A stretch of DNA of 64,000 bases from Terrimonas sp937888905 (lineage in GTDB: Bacteria; Bacteroidota; Bacteroidia; Chitinophagales; Chitinophagaceae), in contig CALATA010000017.1 of the NCBI GenBank assembly GCA_937888905.1, forward strand, positions 195,785 to 259,784, in the 5' to 3' direction. Under the pieces are notes generated by a model. That model was given only the letters and a program-made list of their open reading frames with translations, was not told the DNA's origin and ran no database searches. Of this stretch, positions 9,166 to 17,412 are shown in pieces (position 1 is the first letter of the stretch; each line of letters opens with the position of its first letter). The position numbers were made by a program, and so were the translations under genes.

Positions 9166-9373
9166 TATTATTTTTATTTCTACTTTAGACGCAGAAACAA
9201 CCCCGTCTCACTTAGTCCTTCCTATAGAAGTCCTCTTTATCTTTCTTTTCCAATTCTTCTGAAATCATATCCGTTTGCTGATTGGAGCACCAGCGATTGC
9301 ATTGACCGGCTATGGCCTTTTTCTGCCATTTAAGCCGGACAAGCAACTCATTGGCCTATTTTAAATTATTTGT
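9166..9373 (+). promoter_or_regulatory. Leader region of the exopolysaccharide locus
   Basis: These 208 bases contain no ORF worth keeping. The first part is pyrimidine rich (runs of TTTCTTTTCC type), and a near-consensus -7 box TACTTTAG lies at about 9181. If transcription starts there, the polysaccharide operon has a leader of about 185 bases, long enough for the kind of processive antitermination that UpxY proteins exert. No clear terminator hairpin was found, so the leader role is inferred from position. Confidence 0.3.
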
Positions 9374-10180
9374 ATGTTATCTATTCCCTATAAACGGACA
9401 CTGCTGGTCTGTGCTGCGATGTTGTATGTTCTATTGTTTAGTTCCTGTACCAACACCAAGAAGGCTACTTACTTCTATGGTATGAAAGATGGCGCCGTAG
9501 CCACTCCAACGCCTGTACCGGAATCGATCATTCAGAAGAATGACATTCTCTCCATCACGGTATCCAGCCTCAATCCTGAAGCTTCGGCTTTGTTCAATGC
9601 TTCAAATGGTATCGCCACTGCCGGCGGCAGTAACGGCGGTAGTACCGGAGCCGCTGCAGTAGGTTATCTCGTAGGCCCGGAGGGTAACATTCAATTTCCT
9701 CTGCTGGGCCTCGTGAAAGCAGAAGGCCTTACCAAGAATCAGTTGAAGGATTATATTACCAAAACGCTCGGCGACCGCAAGCTGCTCGTAGATCCTATTA
9801 TTACCATCCGTTTTCAAAACTTCCGTGTTACGGTGTTGGGAGAAGTTAACCACCCTTCCGTGGTGAGCGTCCCCAACGAGAAACTTTCTTTACTCGAAGC
9901 GCTGGGCCTGGCCGGTGACCTTACCATCTACGGCGAACGCAAGAACGTGATGATCATCCGCGAACAGGGCGACCAGAAGCTCATCAAACGCATCAACCTG
10001 AATTCAGAAGAACTGTTCTCTTCACCCTACTATTATCTTCAGTCCAATGATATCGTATATGTGGAACCCAACAAAGTAAAAGTATCCAGCGCTGGCCGTA
10101 CCATGCAATGGTTACCGATCGTGATCAGCGGTTTGTCGCTGGCCGTGATCGTCGCAGACAGACTTATCCCGTCCAACTAA
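9374..10180 (+). CDS. Polysaccharide export lipoprotein (Wza/Poly_export family)
   Basis: The protein is 268 residues with a lipoprotein signal: MLSIPYKRTLL, a hydrophobic core and the lipobox LFSSC at Cys25. The Poly_export region follows (ESIIQKNDILSITVSSLNPE to GYLVGPEGNIQFPLLGLVKA), then an SLBB-like domain (RVTVLGEVNHPSVVSVPNEK, residues about 152-230). A hydrophobic C-terminal helix (WLPIVISGLSLAVIVADRL) probably spans the outer membrane as in Wza. It is the first gene of the locus and is followed 11 bases later by the Wzc-like kinase gene. Confidence 0.92.
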   Translation: MLSIPYKRTLLVCAAMLYVLLFSSCTNTKKATYFYGMKDGAVATPTPVPESIIQKNDILSITVSSLNPEASALFNASNGIATAGGSNGGSTGAAAVGYLVGPEGNIQFPLLGLVKAEGLTKNQLKDYITKTLGDRKLLVDPIITIRFQNFRVTVLGEVNHPSVVSVPNEKLSLLEALGLAGDLTIYGERKNVMIIREQGDQKLIKRINLNSEELFSSPYYYLQSNDIVYVEPNKVKVSSAGRTMQWLPIVISGLSLAVIVADRLIPSN

Positions 10181-10191
10181 TACGCTATTAT

Positions 10192-12522
10192 ATGCAAACA
10201 GCACCTTCCAAACAGAAAAAAGAGCACCGCAACCTGGTCAGCGAGGTCTGGTATAAATATTTTCCTTATTGGCCCCTGTTCATCATCATGTTCATCCTTT
10301 GCATGTTCGTGGGCTGGTTCTATCTGAAGATAACCGTACCGAAGTACGAGATCAGCGCCTCCCTCATGCTGAAGGATGAAACCAAAGGTTCGTACGACGG
10401 CGAAACCCTCAACTCACTCGACCGCCTTTCCGAAAAAAAGATCATCGAAAACGAGTTGCAGGTATTGCAATCACGCAGCCTCATGCAGGATGTAGTACGC
10501 CGCCTTCACCTCTATGCTTCGTATTTCGAAGAAGGAAAACTGGTTGCCACTTCCGCTTACACCAGCACACCGGTAGTGGTGGAAGCCGCCAACCCGGATG
10601 AATTGAAGACCATCAAAAAACTTCCGTTCACTTTCCGCGCCGCTGACAGTACGGTCCGCGTCAACGGGCAGCGTTATGCTTTGAACCGTTTTTATGCCAC
10701 TTCATTCGGCAACATCCGTTTTGTACGCAACCCGAATTTCCGTCACGCATCTAAGAGAGACCTTTACCTCACACTGACCAATCCTAAAACGGCTACGTCG
10801 GTTTTCATTGGCAGTCTCCGCACACTCGCCGGCAAAGAATCGACCGTTGTTTCGCTTTCGATCAAGGACATCGATCCTTATCGTGGCGAGCAGGTGCTCG
10901 ACGAACTCATGGCCGCCTATGACAGGGCCGCTGTCGACGAAAAGAATAAAATTGCTGAAAATACCTCCGCTTTTGTAGACGAACGCCTGCTTGCCGTGCA
11001 ACAGGAACTCGATAATGTGAATCAACGCAAACAAGCCTACAAAGCAAGCCGCGGCGCGGTTGACATCAGCGCCCAAGGTGAATTGTTCCTGAAAAATGTT
11101 GGAGAGAACGATCAGAAAGTAAGCGATGTGAACATGCAGCTTTCCGTTCTCGACCAGGTAGAAAAATATGTGCAATCGAAAAACAGTGCCGACGGAATAG
11201 TTCCTTCCACTATCGGGCTGAAAGATCCGTTGCTGGCCAAACTTGTGGATCAGTTGCAGGAAACCGTAACCAGCTACGAAAAGCTGAAGAAGACCACCGG
11301 CGAGAACAACCCGATGGTGACCTCGCTGAACGACCAGATCACTAAATTGAGACCCAGCCTGCTGGAAAACATCCGTAACCAGCGCAGCAGCCTCGAAGCC
11401 ACCAAGCTCAATCTCTATTCTACCAACAACCTCTACAGCTCCATGCTGCAGACCATTCCGCAGAAAGAAAGAGACCTGATCGATATCGACCGCGAGCAGG
11501 CCATCAAGCTCGGCATTTATAATTTCCTCCGGCAGAAAAAAGAAGAAAGTGCGCTGGCGCATATCTCTACTACCTCGGGCAGCCGCATCGTTGACAAGGC
11601 ACAAGCCAGCTTTTTCCCCGTAACACCGAAATCACAACTCATTTATATTATCGCCCTGGTATTTGGTTTGGGCCTTCCCATTGGCTTCATTGCCATCCGC
11701 GAAATGCTGAACAGAAAAATATTGTTCCGCAGCGAAATTGAACACCTGACCAGTGTGCCTATCATCGGAGAAGTAGTACTCGACAGAAGTAAAGATCCGC
11801 TGGTAATCCGCGAGGGCAACCGCACATTCATTGCAGAGCAATTCAGAAGAATACGCTCGTCGCTTGGTTATCTCGGTGTGAACTCCGTTAAGAAAAAAAT
11901 ATTGGTCACTTCTTCGCTGCCGGGTGAAGGCAAGAGTTTTGTTGCCGCCAACCTCGCGCTGAGTTTAGCCGTTGCCGGTAAGAAAGTGATCCTTGTCGAA
12001 TTTGACCTGGCCAATCCTTCCCTGAGTCAGAAGCTCGGTCTTCAGCTCGACAAAGGCGTAACCAATTATCTCTGGAATGAAGCAGAGCCGGAAGAGCTTA
12101 TCCGCCGTGCTCCTGCTCACGACAACCTCTTTTTCCTGCCCGCCGGTCCGGTGCCCGAAAATCCTTCGGAGCTGCTGATCAATCCGCGGGTACAGGAGCT
12201 GCTCGAATATCTCGAAGCAATTTTCGACGCTATCATCATCGACTCTGCACCGGCCAGCCTGCTGTCCGATGCATATGTGCTGTCTCCGATGTGCGATGCT
12301 ACGTTGTATGTAGTAAAACACAAGTTCACACCGAAGATTCACCTGGAGCGTCTCGATGAGAGCAATGCGGTAAACCCGCTCAAGAACATGGGTATTATTT
12401 TCAACGGCATCCGCTCCCGTGGCTTTACCAAAAATGGTTATGGCTATGGTTACGGATATGGCTATATACATAACGGACAAACCGGTAGCAAAAAGAAGCG
12501 TTCGCGCGCGGCAACGCGTTGA
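10192..12522 (+). CDS. Polysaccharide co-polymerase / tyrosine autokinase (Wzc-like)
   Basis: The start is taken as the ATG at 10192 because upstream in-frame codons overlap the export gene. The 776-residue protein has an N-terminal membrane helix (YWPLFIIMFILCMFVGWFYL), a large periplasmic Wzz domain with coiled coils, a second membrane helix (about 485-505) and a cytoplasmic BY-kinase domain. Walker A is SSLPGEGKSFVAANLAL (about residues 574-590). Walker A' reads ILVEFDLANPSLSQ, where Glu replaces the usual first Asp and the Arg is absent. Walker B is AIIIDSAPASLLSD. The tail is a tyrosine cluster, NGYGYGYGYGYIHNG, the autophosphorylation site expected for chain-length control. Confidence 0.93.
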   Translation: MQTAPSKQKKEHRNLVSEVWYKYFPYWPLFIIMFILCMFVGWFYLKITVPKYEISASLMLKDETKGSYDGETLNSLDRLSEKKIIENELQVLQSRSLMQDVVRRLHLYASYFEEGKLVATSAYTSTPVVVEAANPDELKTIKKLPFTFRAADSTVRVNGQRYALNRFYATSFGNIRFVRNPNFRHASKRDLYLTLTNPKTATSVFIGSLRTLAGKESTVVSLSIKDIDPYRGEQVLDELMAAYDRAAVDEKNKIAENTSAFVDERLLAVQQELDNVNQRKQAYKASRGAVDISAQGELFLKNVGENDQKVSDVNMQLSVLDQVEKYVQSKNSADGIVPSTIGLKDPLLAKLVDQLQETVTSYEKLKKTTGENNPMVTSLNDQITKLRPSLLENIRNQRSSLEATKLNLYSTNNLYSSMLQTIPQKERDLIDIDREQAIKLGIYNFLRQKKEESALAHISTTSGSRIVDKAQASFFPVTPKSQLIYIIALVFGLGLPIGFIAIREMLNRKILFRSEIEHLTSVPIIGEVVLDRSKDPLVIREGNRTFIAEQFRRIRSSLGYLGVNSVKKKILVTSSLPGEGKSFVAANLALSLAVAGKKVILVEFDLANPSLSQKLGLQLDKGVTNYLWNEAEPEELIRRAPAHDNLFFLPAGPVPENPSELLINPRVQELLEYLEAIFDAIIIDSAPASLLSDAYVLSPMCDATLYVVKHKFTPKIHLERLDESNAVNPLKNMGIIFNGIRSRGFTKNGYGYGYGYGYIHNGQTGSKKKRSRAATR

Positions 12523-12613
12523 TAAGCGGACAGTTTTCGCACAGGTTTTTCCGGAACGGCTTTCATTCAAAGACTCATTACACATGTGCCCTGTAACTGA
12601 GATGGGCGGAGCC

Positions 12614-12627
12614 TTTTCCCGGGAAAA
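12614..12627. promoter_or_regulatory. 14-bp perfect palindrome upstream of the upxY-like gene
   Basis: TTTTCCCGGGAAAA is a perfect palindrome in the 148-base gap between the kinase gene and the UpxY-like gene, 44 bases before the latter's ATG. It has no loop, so a protein binding site is more likely than a terminator. No binding protein can be named. Confidence 0.3.
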
Positions 12628-12670
12628 CCACTGATTAGCAGTTTTTACATAACTATTAAACCTGATAACA

Positions 12671-13210
12671 ATGGTTTCGCAAGATGGTAAACAATGGTTC
12701 GCACTCTACACCCGGCCACGCTGGGAGAAGAAAGTGACCGAACTGCTGGACAGAAAAAAAATTCAAGTTTACTGCCCGCTTAATAAAGTACAGCGTCAAT
12801 GGTCTGATCGCAAGAAGGTCGTTCATGAACCATTGTTCAGCTCCTACGTTTTTGTTTGCCTTTCTCCTGAAGAACAAACAAAGGCATTGCAAACCGAAGG
12901 CGTGATCAATTTTGTATATTGGTTGCACAAGCCGGCTGTGATCCGCAACGACGAGATCGACGCTATCCGTCGTTTCCTCAACGAATACGAGCATGTTTCA
13001 CTGGAAAAATGTCCGGTAAACATGAACGACACTGTCCGCATTCTCAACGGTCCGTTGATGACATGGGAAGGACAGGTGGTGGAAGTGCGCGCCAATACGA
13101 TCAAAGTAATGTTGCCTTCGCTGGGACAATGTCTCGTGGCAGAATTCCGCAAAGAGAATGTAGAGAAAGTGATCCATCCGGTATCGGCCTATCACATGAA
13201 AGCCGTTTAA
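12671..13210 (+). CDS. UpxY family transcription antiterminator (NusG-like)
   Basis: The protein of 179 residues opens WFALYTRPRWEKKVTELL, the NusG N-terminal domain pattern, with LFSSYVFVCLSPEEQ further on. A KOW-like C-terminal domain follows (NDTVRILNGPLMTWEGQVVE, about residues 118-175). UpxY proteins are specialised NusG paralogues in Bacteroidota that let RNA polymerase read through long capsule operons. Here the gene is third in the locus rather than first, after the export and kinase genes, so it may promote transcription of the downstream sugar and transferase genes. It ends 9 bases before the first FdtA-like gene. Confidence 0.92.
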   Translation: MVSQDGKQWFALYTRPRWEKKVTELLDRKKIQVYCPLNKVQRQWSDRKKVVHEPLFSSYVFVCLSPEEQTKALQTEGVINFVYWLHKPAVIRNDEIDAIRRFLNEYEHVSLEKCPVNMNDTVRILNGPLMTWEGQVVEVRANTIKVMLPSLGQCLVAEFRKENVEKVIHPVSAYHMKAV

Positions 13211-13219
13211 TTCAGCATT

Positions 13220-13621
13220 ATGCCATTGAGTGAAGTGAAGCTCCTGGAGCTTCCGAAAATTCTGGACCCGCGCGGCAATCTGTCATTTCTCCAAAACAAT
13301 GATCAGTTGCCTTTCGCTGTACAACGCGTGTATTGGATTTATGATGTACCGGGCGGTGATTTCCGCGGTGGCCATGCCTATCGTTCCTTACAAGAAGTGA
13401 TCATTTCCTTGTCCGGCAGCTTTGATGTAGTGCTGAGTGACGGCTACGAAGAAAAAAAGATCACATTGAACCGCTCCTACTACGGCTTGTATGTACCGAA
13501 GATGATCTGGCGCCAACTGGAAAATTTTTCTACCAACGCGCTCGCCTTCATCGCGGCCGACCAGCCTTACAGCGAACAAGATTACATACGCGATTTCGAA
13601 GCCTTCAAGCAAACTGTATGA
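13220..13621 (+). CDS. FdtA/QdtA-family cupin (sugar 3,4-ketoisomerase-like), first copy
   Basis: This is a 133-residue single cupin. ILDPRGNLSFLQNNDQLPFA, RVYWIYDVPGGDFRGGHAYR and IISLSGSFDVVLSDGYEEKK are the family blocks. FdtA and QdtA isomerise dTDP-4-keto-6-deoxyglucose to the 3-keto sugar. The active-site dyad in characterised members is HAH; here it is HAY, so the second His is Tyr, unlike the next gene. The stop overlaps the next start (ATGA at 13618-13621), which suggests coupled translation and perhaps a heteromeric or divergent pair. Confidence 0.88.
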   Translation: MPLSEVKLLELPKILDPRGNLSFLQNNDQLPFAVQRVYWIYDVPGGDFRGGHAYRSLQEVIISLSGSFDVVLSDGYEEKKITLNRSYYGLYVPKMIWRQLENFSTNALAFIAADQPYSEQDYIRDFEAFKQTV

Positions 13622-14037
13622 GTCAGCCATCCGTATTCGATTGCAGCGTTATTTATTTACCCCGCATTCATAACCGCGCAGGCAACATCACTCCTATTCA
13701 CAACAGCCGCGAAATCCCTTTCGACGTGAGAAGGATTTTTTACCTGTATGATATTCCGGGCGGTGAATCACGCGGTGCTCATGCACACCGCCGCTGCCAC
13801 CAGTTCCTGGTAGCCGTGAGCGGTTGCTTCGAAGTATTGCTCGACGATGGACATACTCAACGCCTGGTAATGCTCAACCGTCCTTATATGGGCCTGCACA
13901 TTCCCCCGGGCATGTGGGCATCCGAAGTAAATTTTTCTTCCGGTTCCGTTTGCCTCGTACTGGCTTCCGAACTTTATGACGAGCATGATTACATCCGCAA
14001 CTATGACGATTTCAAAAGCTTCAGGACTCCTGCCTGA
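13618..14037 (+). CDS. FdtA/QdtA-family cupin (sugar 3,4-ketoisomerase-like), second copy
   Basis: The protein has 139 residues and is a paralogue of the preceding gene product, with the same layout (YLPRIHNRAGNITPIHNSRE, IFYLYDIPGGESRGAHAHRR, VSGCFEVLLDDGHTQRLVML). It keeps the His pair HAH, so it is the better candidate for an active dTDP-sugar 3,4-ketoisomerase. With the aminotransferase at 16312 it would yield a dTDP-3-amino-3,6-dideoxyhexose (Fuc3N or Qui3N type). The dTDP-glucose synthase and dehydratase genes that would supply the substrate are not in this window. Confidence 0.9.
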   Translation: MSQPSVFDCSVIYLPRIHNRAGNITPIHNSREIPFDVRRIFYLYDIPGGESRGAHAHRRCHQFLVAVSGCFEVLLDDGHTQRLVMLNRPYMGLHIPPGMWASEVNFSSGSVCLVLASELYDEHDYIRNYDDFKSFRTPA

Positions 14038-14566
14038 AATTACCGGCCGCAAAACAATACTGAAAGAAGTAACACCGGAGGACGCGGAAAACATTTGCCG
14101 TTTGCGCAATGATCCGCAGATCAACCGTTATCTCTCGAGCTCCGAGGCCGTTTCAGTGGAACAACAAACCAACTGGATCATTGCCAACAAAGCCCGCAAC
14201 GACGGCTATTATTTCAAGATCCTCGATAACAATAATCATTTCTGCGGTACCGCTTCCATTTACAATGTACTGAATGGCGAAGCCGACTTTGGCCGTTACG
14301 TTTGCACACAACCTGTTCAGGCAGTGGAAACGGAATACCTGCTGATGGAATACGCCTTTAACAGCATGCAGTTGAATAAACTGTTTTGCCGCACGGCGGA
14401 AGACAACCGCCGGGTATGGCGGCAGCATGTAACGCTTGGTTTCCGCGAAACCGGCCAGGAAATATTACCGGGAAAGGAGCTGCTGATCAAAGTACAGGAA
14501 CTTACCCGCGATGCATTTCTTCAGCACGACTATTCATTTTTACAACGGTTGATCGACCGTTTATAG
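14003..14566 (+). CDS. GNAT family N-acyltransferase
   Basis: From the ATG at 14003 the protein has 187 residues; an ATG at 13976 would add nine residues overlapping the cupin gene further. TILKEVTPEDAENICRLRND and INRYLSSSEAVSVEQQTNWI are the opening of RimJ/RimL-like GNAT domains, and FCRTAEDNRRVWRQHVTLGF near residue 140 is the acyl-CoA binding helix region. It probably acylates the amino group of the sugar made by the neighbouring enzymes. Because a carrier protein and an FkbH-like protein follow directly, the acyl donor might be acyl-ACP rather than acetyl-CoA; this is inference. Confidence 0.82.
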   Translation: MTISKASGLLPEITGRKTILKEVTPEDAENICRLRNDPQINRYLSSSEAVSVEQQTNWIIANKARNDGYYFKILDNNNHFCGTASIYNVLNGEADFGRYVCTQPVQAVETEYLLMEYAFNSMQLNKLFCRTAEDNRRVWRQHVTLGFRETGQEILPGKELLIKVQELTRDAFLQHDYSFLQRLIDRL

Positions 14567-14574
14567 TTTTATTA

Positions 14575-16128
14575 ATGACACTTTATTTTATTTCCGATAC
14601 AGTTACCACTCCTATAGCCCGGGAACTTAAAAAGACATTGCCGGAACTTTCCGTGGAAGAGCGTTATGAAGAAGACCTGATCCCGGCATTAATGCAATGG
14701 CCCGAAAAGCCTGCCGACGCGGTGTATTTCATTCACTCCGATCAATACTTCCGGCACAAACCAGCTACCTGGCAAATGCAGTTCTTACAGACGGTTCATG
14801 CATTTGCGGCAAGGCAAACCGGCCCTGTTCTTTTATCCAATCAACTCGACGACAGTTTCGAACCTCGTGCATGGTCGGGCTACGCAGGAAGACAAACCAG
14901 CATGGCAGACCGTTATCGCCAGCAACTGGAAACATGCCTTTCATTACCCAACTTATTTGTGTTTGACCTCGCGGAACTGGTGCTGAATGTCGGTGCGTCA
15001 CAATTTTACCAATACAATCTCGGGCATCTTTACCAGATGCCTTACACCAAACCGGCAGTGAAAGCCATTGCCGGTGAATTGCAACAACAATTGCAATGGC
15101 TGCAGGCAGAAGAAAAAAAAGTAATCGTGCTGGACTGCGACAATACGCTCTGGAAAGGCATCGTTGGTGAAGATGGTGTCGAAGGAATCGTCTGTGACAA
15201 CAACGCCGATGGCATCACTTATTATCACTTCCAGCAATTCCTCAAAAACCGGATCGAAGAAGGGTTCCTGCTTTGCCTCTGCTCAAAAAACAACGAGGTT
15301 GATGTGGAAGCAGCTTTCCGCAAACGCCGCATGCCCCTGCAATGGGAAGATTTTATTGTAAAAAAAATAAACTGGCAGGACAAGTACACGCAGTTGCAAT
15401 CCATCGCGCAGGAACTGAATGTGGGCATCAACTCACTGATCTTTATCGACGACAACCTCTTTGAACTGAATGCAACCAGCGCCATGCTGCCGGGACTGAC
15501 TACTTTGCATTTCACCGGTGACTACAAAGACTTCCTGCACCTCACGCGTTCCTTCCATTTCAGAAAAAGAAATATTTTAAAAGAAGACCGCCAGCGTACG
15601 GAACTCTATCGTACAGAACAAGACCGCAACCGCCTGCTGGATGAAACCGGTGACATGAGTGCGTTCATTGATGCGCTGGGAATTGAAATGGAAATCGGTG
15701 TGAACGATCCGAAAGATCTGGAACGTTTGTCACAACTCACCGGCAAAACGAATCAATTCAATTTTAATAAACAAGCTTACACCACCCGCGAACTCGAAGA
15801 GATGATTGAAACGGGCTGGAAATTATTCTCCCTGCGTGTAAGCGACAAGTTCGGGGATTATGGCCTGGTGGGATTGATCATAACAAGACCGGCGGCAGAA
15901 AATCATCTCATCGAAAACTTCCTGATGAGTTGCCGCGCGCTGGGCAAACGCATCGAAGAAAAATTCTTTCACGAAGTATTCTCGCAATTACAAAACCAGG
16001 GCACTGCGCCAGGCAAGTTCATTTTTACGCCAACCGAACGCAACCAACCTGCCCAAAATTTTATAACCATACTGACCAATGACTATCAGCTTAGCACAAT
16101 TGCAGGAAATATTCCAGAGCGCCTTTAA
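14575..16128 (+). CDS. FkbH-like HAD-superfamily protein
   Basis: The start is placed at the ATG at 14575; upstream in-frame codons run inside the GNAT gene. The 517-residue protein has an N-terminal region (1-150), then a HAD domain with KVIVLDCDNTLWKGIVGEDG (Asp near 187 is the nucleophile) and LIFIDDNLFELNATSAM, then a C-terminal GNAT-like part (INDPKDLERLSQLTGKTNQFN type). FkbH proteins move a glyceryl unit from 1,3-bisphosphoglycerate to an acyl carrier protein, making glyceryl-ACP in polyketide and some polysaccharide pathways. The ACP gene overlaps its 3' end by 50 bases. Confidence 0.9.
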   Translation: MTLYFISDTVTTPIARELKKTLPELSVEERYEEDLIPALMQWPEKPADAVYFIHSDQYFRHKPATWQMQFLQTVHAFAARQTGPVLLSNQLDDSFEPRAWSGYAGRQTSMADRYRQQLETCLSLPNLFVFDLAELVLNVGASQFYQYNLGHLYQMPYTKPAVKAIAGELQQQLQWLQAEEKKVIVLDCDNTLWKGIVGEDGVEGIVCDNNADGITYYHFQQFLKNRIEEGFLLCLCSKNNEVDVEAAFRKRRMPLQWEDFIVKKINWQDKYTQLQSIAQELNVGINSLIFIDDNLFELNATSAMLPGLTTLHFTGDYKDFLHLTRSFHFRKRNILKEDRQRTELYRTEQDRNRLLDETGDMSAFIDALGIEMEIGVNDPKDLERLSQLTGKTNQFNFNKQAYTTRELEEMIETGWKLFSLRVSDKFGDYGLVGLIITRPAAENHLIENFLMSCRALGKRIEEKFFHEVFSQLQNQGTAPGKFIFTPTERNQPAQNFITILTNDYQLSTIAGNIPERL

Positions 16129-16306
16129 CGAAGACATCGACCTGCTCCCCACCAGCAGTAAAGACACACTCGAGGCCTGGGATTCGATCAATCACCTGCA
16201 ACTGATCGTAGAACTCGAAGACCGTCTCGGCGTTTCTTTTACGAAGGAAGAAATAGAACAGCTCGATTCCGTACCGAAGCTGACAGCCATGCTTGCCGCA
16301 AAATAA
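16079..16306 (+). CDS. Acyl carrier protein
   Basis: The protein has 75 residues. TLEAWDSINHLQLIVELEDR carries the DSxxxL motif with Ser36 as the phosphopantetheine site; E and D dominate elsewhere, as in ACPs. The gene overlaps the end of the FkbH-like gene by 50 bases in another frame, so the two are translationally linked and very likely work together. It is not part of a fatty-acid cluster, so it is a dedicated carrier for the sugar-decorating acyl group. The Sfp-type transferase at 3499 could activate it. Confidence 0.9.
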   Translation: MTISLAQLQEIFQSAFNEDIDLLPTSSKDTLEAWDSINHLQLIVELEDRLGVSFTKEEIEQLDSVPKLTAMLAAK

Positions 16307-16311
16307 GCCCC

Positions 16312-17412
16312 ATGATCAAATTCCTCGATCTTCAGAAAATCACTGCCTCCTACCATTCGGAGATACAGGATGCCGTGAACAGAGTGGTCAGCTCCGGCTG
16401 GTACCTGCTGGGCAATGAAGTAAAAACTTTTGAAGAACAATATGCGGCGTATTGCGGTTCGTCGCATTGCATTGCCGTAGCTAATGGACTGGATGCGTTA
16501 AGTCTTATCCTTCGCGCATATAAGGAAATGGGCGTATTGCAGGACGGCGATGAAGTGATCGTTCCGGCCAACACTTATATTGCATCGCTACTGGCCGTCA
16601 CGGTCAATCATCTCAAGCCTGTACTCGCTGAGCCTGAAATGATCACTTATAATCTTGATGTAAAAGAGGTTGAAAAACTGATCACTCCACGTACACGCGC
16701 CGTAATGGTGGTGCATTTGTATGGTCAATGTGGTTATTCAAACGAACTCAGGGAACTCTGCCGCAAGCGCGGGTTGAAACTGATCGAAGACAATGCGCAG
16801 GCGCAGGGAGCTTTTTATCAGACTAAAAGAACCGGCAATCTCGGCGATGCGGCCGGTACAAGTTTTTATCCGGGAAAAAATTTAGGCGCCCTTGGTGACG
16901 CAGGCGCTGTTACGACCAACGACGCTGTTTTGGCAGAAACAGTAAGAACCCTGGCCAATTACGGCTCAAAAGTTAAATATATCAACGAATACGCCGGGCA
17001 AAACAGCCGGTTGGATGAAATACAGGCAGCCGTTCTCAAAGTGAAGCTGGCTTATCTCGATTCCGACAATGCCAAACGCCGTCAGATCGCGCACCGTTAT
17101 CTTACCGGTATCCATAATCCGCGTATCGTGTTGCCTGCTGTGCAAACGGAAGAAGGACATGTGTGGCATCTGTTTGTGATCCGCACCGCCGAACGCGAGC
17201 GCCTGCAACAGTACTTACAGGAAAAAGGCATTCAGACATTGATCCATTATCCCGTACCGCCACACAAACAGGCAGCCTATAGCGAGCGCAACGACGAGGA
17301 ATATCCGCTCACCGAACAAATACACCGCGAGGTACTGAGCCTTCCGATCAGTCCCGTGCTTACGCTGACTGAGGCTGACGCGATCATAGAGGCGATTAAC
17401 GAGTTTAGGTGA
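16312..17412 (+). CDS. DegT/DnrJ/EryC1/StrS aminotransferase (sugar 3-aminotransferase type)
   Basis: The protein of 366 residues has the fold-type I PLP features: CIAVANGLDALSLILRAYKE, GDEVIVPANTYIASLLAVT, LIEDNAQAQGAF and GTSFYPGKNLGALGDAGAV, in which Lys189 binds PLP. Its FdtB/QdtB-like sequence fits transamination of dTDP-3-keto-6-deoxyhexose made by the cupin enzymes. It follows the ACP gene by 5 bases. Its TGA stop (17410-17412) lies inside the first unit of a 7-bp repeat array. Confidence 0.93.
   Translation: MIKFLDLQKITASYHSEIQDAVNRVVSSGWYLLGNEVKTFEEQYAAYCGSSHCIAVANGLDALSLILRAYKEMGVLQDGDEVIVPANTYIASLLAVTVNHLKPVLAEPEMITYNLDVKEVEKLITPRTRAVMVVHLYGQCGYSNELRELCRKRGLKLIEDNAQAQGAFYQTKRTGNLGDAAGTSFYPGKNLGALGDAGAVTTNDAVLAETVRTLANYGSKVKYINEYAGQNSRLDEIQAAVLKVKLAYLDSDNAKRRQIAHRYLTGIHNPRIVLPAVQTEEGHVWHLFVIRTAERERLQQYLQEKGIQTLIHYPVPPHKQAAYSERNDEEYPLTEQIHREVLSLPISPVLTLTEADAIIEAINEFR

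Noticed and set aside
14386..14574. In-frame upstream extension of the FkbH-like gene, and similar extensions of the flippase, asparagine synthase, P-ATPase and other genes
   Set aside because: The added codons lie inside the preceding gene or in repeats; the chosen ATGs give normal N-termini (for example Met-Cys in the amidotransferase).
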